Positions 61,282 through 64,000 of a DNA stretch of 64,000 nucleotides are shown here, piece after piece. This stretch comes from Paenibacillus endophyticus (GTDB taxonomy: Bacteria > Bacillota > Bacilli > Paenibacillales > Paenibacillaceae): the NCBI RefSeq assembly GCF_014192395.1, contig NZ_JACHXW010000006.1, positions 1-64,000 on the forward strand, in the 5' to 3' direction. Positions within the stretch are counted from its first letter, which is position 1, and every line of letters starts with the position of its first letter. A program made the translations under genes and the position numbers. The notes under the pieces are model-generated. The model saw only the letters and a program-made list of their open reading frames with translations, was not told where the DNA came from and did no database searches.

Positions 61282-63504
61282 TTGAACAAAATGTGGTTTC
61301 GCCGTTTGTTGTTATCGTATCTACCGATCTTTTTTATCGTGACGATGATACTATTCGTCGTTTTTTTCCAAACCTTGAATGAACAAAATCGAAGAGAAGC
61401 GATAAAAGCCAATGATTTTTTGGCGCAGCAGGTCATTCTTTTTACGGATAATTCATTAAAGGCAATCGATTATCAGGTCGTAAGGGAAATATTGACGAAT
61501 CCCGATATCAGCCATTTTTTTAGCAGAGACAGCATGGATGTGGCTGCTAATATTAAAGCGCTTAAAGTGATGGATGAATTGAAATTCAATTATCCGATTA
61601 TTGATTCCATCTATTTCATGCGATTCAAAGATGAGTTTATATTTGGGGATGTTCCAAGAACATACGAGGATTTCCAGGATAAATCTTTTATTGAGAAATA
61701 TGAAGAGCAAGAAAGCGGGGCAAAGTGGTCGGGAGAGCGGACGTATAAAGCATTTTCCGATTCCGACATCGACGCCGAGAACGTCATCAGCTTAGTACGA
61801 ACAGCTCCATTCAATATGGGAGTGAAACAGGGCTATTTTGTCGTAAATGTCAGCTTATCCAAGCTGCAGGATACGGTCAGCCGGATGTATAACTCCGATA
61901 TAAGCTTTGTCAGCATGATAGACGATGAAGGCCGCAATCTGCTTGGGGATGAAGTTGATCCATCGGCTACGGGTCCGGTTTTAGCCAATTATACGTCTCC
62001 TTACACAGGGTGGGAGATTAACAGCGGTATTTTGGACAAGAATGGCCTGAAGTTCGTGCTTACCTTTTACAATGTATGGGTCGTATTTGCGATTGCTGTC
62101 GTGGTGTTCGGTATTCTATGGGTTATTTACGTGACCAAACGGAACTATAAGCCGATTCAGCAGCTCGTATCACTCATTCAGACGTATTCGTCCAAGAGCG
62201 AAGGAGCGGGAGCGACGTCTGAAAGTGAATTTATTTTTATCCAAAACACGCTTGAGAACCTAATGAGCGAAACGAAGCAATTCCAGCAGCAGTACCGGGA
62301 AAAACTTATTTTGCAAAAAAAATATCATTTTCACCAGGTGCTTGAGGGTGCCGTTCAAATGACCGATGAAGCCTGGATTTCCGAGCTTCGCAGCTATGAT
62401 TTGGACGTAAAGGGGAAAATATCGACGGTTCACGTCATTGAAATCGATGATTATTTCGCATTTCAGGCGATTTACAATGAAAGGGATCAATCGCTGCTGA
62501 AATTTACGCTATACAGCGTTATTCATGAGACGGCCAAAAATCTAGGCGTGACGGTATGGGCGGAATGGACGACCGATCGCCGCGTATCCTTTATCCTTTG
62601 GCTGCCGCAGGAAGCGAACGTGATGGAGAAAAACGATTATATCATTCAGGAGTGCCGGACCTGGATTGAGCAAAATGTCAGCTTCAATATTACGATTGGG
62701 CGCGGAGAGCCGGCGAATACGCTGGAAGAGCTGCGCGGCTCCTACGAGAAGGCGAACTATTGCTTGCAATACAAAGCGGTTCTCGGAAGCAACCGGATCA
62801 TAGCTTTGGAGGATACCATAAGACCGCAGACCGAAATTCAAGAGTATTTCAAAACCATTTATTTGCTTTCGCAGTCACTGCGCCTTGCCGAGAATGAATG
62901 GCTGAAATATTTAAACTTGTTTTTCGACCAGATCAGGGATTCACTGCTGCCCCGCAAAGAAATCGAGAGCCTTCTGCAATTTTTCGTCCATCATTTGGAG
63001 GGCGAGGTGCTTGAGTTATCGAAGGAGTATCGCAATATTTGGCGGGCCGTTCATACCGATTTGCGCGAGTTGGCGATGCGATGGGATAATCTCGATGATT
63101 TGCAGCAGGGCTGCAGCAGCATTTTCGCTATGATGAACGAGAAGATGCAGATGCAGCGGGAATCGCATAGCAACAAGGCGCTTTTTATAGAGATAAGGAC
63201 TTACATTGAAGAAAACTATGCGAACTCCGAGCTTTCACTTGATTTTCTGAGCAACAGGTTCCAGTTCAACTCCAAATATTTGAGCAAAATGTTTAAAGAG
63301 GAGTTCGGGGAAAATTTCGTCGATTTCCTCATTGGCCTCCGTATCGCTAACGCGAAGCAGATGCTCTCGAAAACACAAAAGCCGATGCAGGAAATTAGCA
63401 GCGAGGTTGGTTATTATAATTACAATTCCTTCAATCGTGCGTTCAAAAATGTCGTTGGTTTATCGCCGCGCGACTTTCGAAAGCAGCTTGGGGAAGGCAG
63501 TTAA
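61282..63504 (+). CDS. AraC-type membrane regulator (YesS-like)
   Basis: One-component sensor-regulator of 740 residues: membrane helix (~8-30), Cache-like extracytoplasmic domain (~35-255), second helix (~262-285), HAMP-like/linker region, and C-terminal AraC HTH (~640-735, LDFLSNRFQFNSKYLSKMFKE, ISSEVGYYNY). The start is taken as TTG at 61282 because AAGGTGAT lies 7 nt upstream; GTG at 61270 or ATG at 61291 are alternatives. It lies between the fucosidases and a new Lpl-type permease gene and likely controls fucoside uptake. Confidence 0.92.
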   Translation: MNKMWFRRLLLSYLPIFFIVTMILFVVFFQTLNEQNRREAIKANDFLAQQVILFTDNSLKAIDYQVVREILTNPDISHFFSRDSMDVAANIKALKVMDELKFNYPIIDSIYFMRFKDEFIFGDVPRTYEDFQDKSFIEKYEEQESGAKWSGERTYKAFSDSDIDAENVISLVRTAPFNMGVKQGYFVVNVSLSKLQDTVSRMYNSDISFVSMIDDEGRNLLGDEVDPSATGPVLANYTSPYTGWEINSGILDKNGLKFVLTFYNVWVVFAIAVVVFGILWVIYVTKRNYKPIQQLVSLIQTYSSKSEGAGATSESEFIFIQNTLENLMSETKQFQQQYREKLILQKKYHFHQVLEGAVQMTDEAWISELRSYDLDVKGKISTVHVIEIDDYFAFQAIYNERDQSLLKFTLYSVIHETAKNLGVTVWAEWTTDRRVSFILWLPQEANVMEKNDYIIQECRTWIEQNVSFNITIGRGEPANTLEELRGSYEKANYCLQYKAVLGSNRIIALEDTIRPQTEIQEYFKTIYLLSQSLRLAENEWLKYLNLFFDQIRDSLLPRKEIESLLQFFVHHLEGEVLELSKEYRNIWRAVHTDLRELAMRWDNLDDLQQGCSSIFAMMNEKMQMQRESHSNKALFIEIRTYIEENYANSELSLDFLSNRFQFNSKYLSKMFKEEFGENFVDFLIGLRIANAKQMLSKTQKPMQEISSEVGYYNYNSFNRAFKNVVGLSPRDFRKQLGEGS

Positions 63505-63525
63505 GCAGTGGAGATTCATGAAGGG

Positions 63526-63571
63526 AAGAGCCTTGAGCGCGGTGTTCCGCATACTCGGGGCTCTTTTTTTT
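63526..63571 (+). terminator. Terminator after the AraC-type regulator
   Basis: AAGAGCC / GGGCTCTT outer stem with an inner GCGG/CCGC helix, then eight T. Confidence 0.88.
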
Positions 63572-63656
63572 GATTGCCAAGAAAAGCGCGGAATGCTTAG
63601 GCACTCTAGGTTGGAGAATTATGAATGGTAGGTGAAAAATGCATGAAACGGCTTAA

Positions 63657-63818
63657 CTAGCAGCAGATCTTGCTCATTTAGAAAAAGGTGAGGTGCAGGA
63701 ATCTTACGAATTGATGAAGATTTCGTAAACGGGCTAGAATTGATTTGTGGGCAGGACATCATCGACAACGGCCATAATGGCTTCGTCACATTGCTGCAAA
63801 GGAGAGCTGCGAATGAAT
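63657..63818 (+). pseudogene. Possible gene remnant before the permease
   Basis: Two short protein-like frames lie in series: LAADLAHLEKGEVQESYELM (stop TAA at 63726) and, shifted, DEDFVNGLELICGQD...LLQRRAAN. Together they read like one degraded small protein with a deletion at the join. Not recognised. The 240-bp gap otherwise holds only the promoter region of the permease. Confidence 0.35.
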
Positions 63819-64000
63819 CATGTACAGGCGAACGCGTTAGAGAAAACGAAAATCCACAATCTGCGTTTCAAAAGAAAGCTGTCGGCATGGAAAAAAATAA
63901 AGAAGCATTGGGAATTGTACTTTTTGGTTCTTCTGCCAGTCCTCTATTTAATTATTTTTAAATATGTGCCGATGTTCGGCGTGCAGATCGCGTTTAAAGA
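63813..64000 (+). CDS. Carbohydrate ABC permease, LplB type (partial)
   Basis: First 62 codons of a sugar importer permease, cut by the window edge. A basic N-terminus (~1-35) leads into TM1 (LYFLVLLPVLYLIIFKYVPM) and the family motif FGVQIAFKD. AAAGGAGAG about 8 nt before the ATG fixes the start. It probably begins an importer operon serving the fucosidase island. Confidence 0.9.
   Translation, partial: MNHVQANALEKTKIHNLRFKRKLSAWKKIKKHWELYFLVLLPVLYLIIFKYVPMFGVQIAFK

Overview
The window looks like the chromosome of a Paenibacillus-type Firmicute. This rests on AGGAGG-type ribosome sites before nearly every gene, S-layer-homology (SLH) surface proteins, Lpl-type sugar transporters with YesM/YesN-type two-component systems, large AraC-type membrane regulators, a DesK/DesR pair and many U-tailed terminators. 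No species is assigned, because no 16S sequence or database search was available.

Layout. 0-0.7 kb: 3' end of a 23S rRNA followed directly by tRNAs iMet, Asp, Gln and Leu, with no 5S visible. 1-14.7 kb: a polysaccharide island with a secreted multidomain GH5-like enzyme, an intracellular GH42 beta-galactosidase, a complete Lpl-type ABC importer (two permeases and a lipoprotein binding protein) and its histidine kinase/AraC response regulator. A CcpA-type cre site lies before the first permease. 14.9-18.6 kb: tRNA-Gly, a P-loop kinase-like protein, a GntR regulator with a membrane partner, and a Gfo/Idh oxidoreductase.

18.6-29.3 kb is the most interesting part. A Nudix/NrtR-like protein, a divergent PRPP-synthetase-like protein and a NAMPT-like transferase form one operon. 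It is followed by RNA-repair genes: RtcB ligase, a COG3541-type nucleotidyltransferase, Hen1 2'-O-methyltransferase and three-domain Pnkp kinase-phosphatase-ligase. The NAD operon and the RtcB unit have strikingly similar promoters. Two related leader modules (short ORF plus terminator with the same stem core) precede rtcB and the nucleotidyltransferase. A conserved ~88-bp structured element lies before the nucleotidyltransferase gene, just after pnkp, and again 22 kb away before nicotinate phosphoribosyltransferase (pncB). I read this as a candidate NAD+ and RNA damage-recovery network with its own RNA-based control. The parts are known families; the combination and the RNA elements are what deserve attention.

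29.3-57.8 kb: a c-di-GMP-I riboswitch before a PAS-GGDEF-EAL-PilZ protein, speD, three SDR oxidoreductases, a WYL regulator, an AraC-type membrane regulator facing an orphan solute-binding lipoprotein, a 2168-residue surface phosphoesterase with lamin-tail and SLH domains, an M29 aminopeptidase, the des-desK-desR cold-membrane system, pncB, a MerR/SDR divergent pair, a small AT-rich island of broken genes, and an SLH protein.

57.9-64 kb: a second carbohydrate island with two GH29 alpha-L-fucosidases, an AraC-type membrane regulator and the start of another Lpl-type permease that runs off the window.
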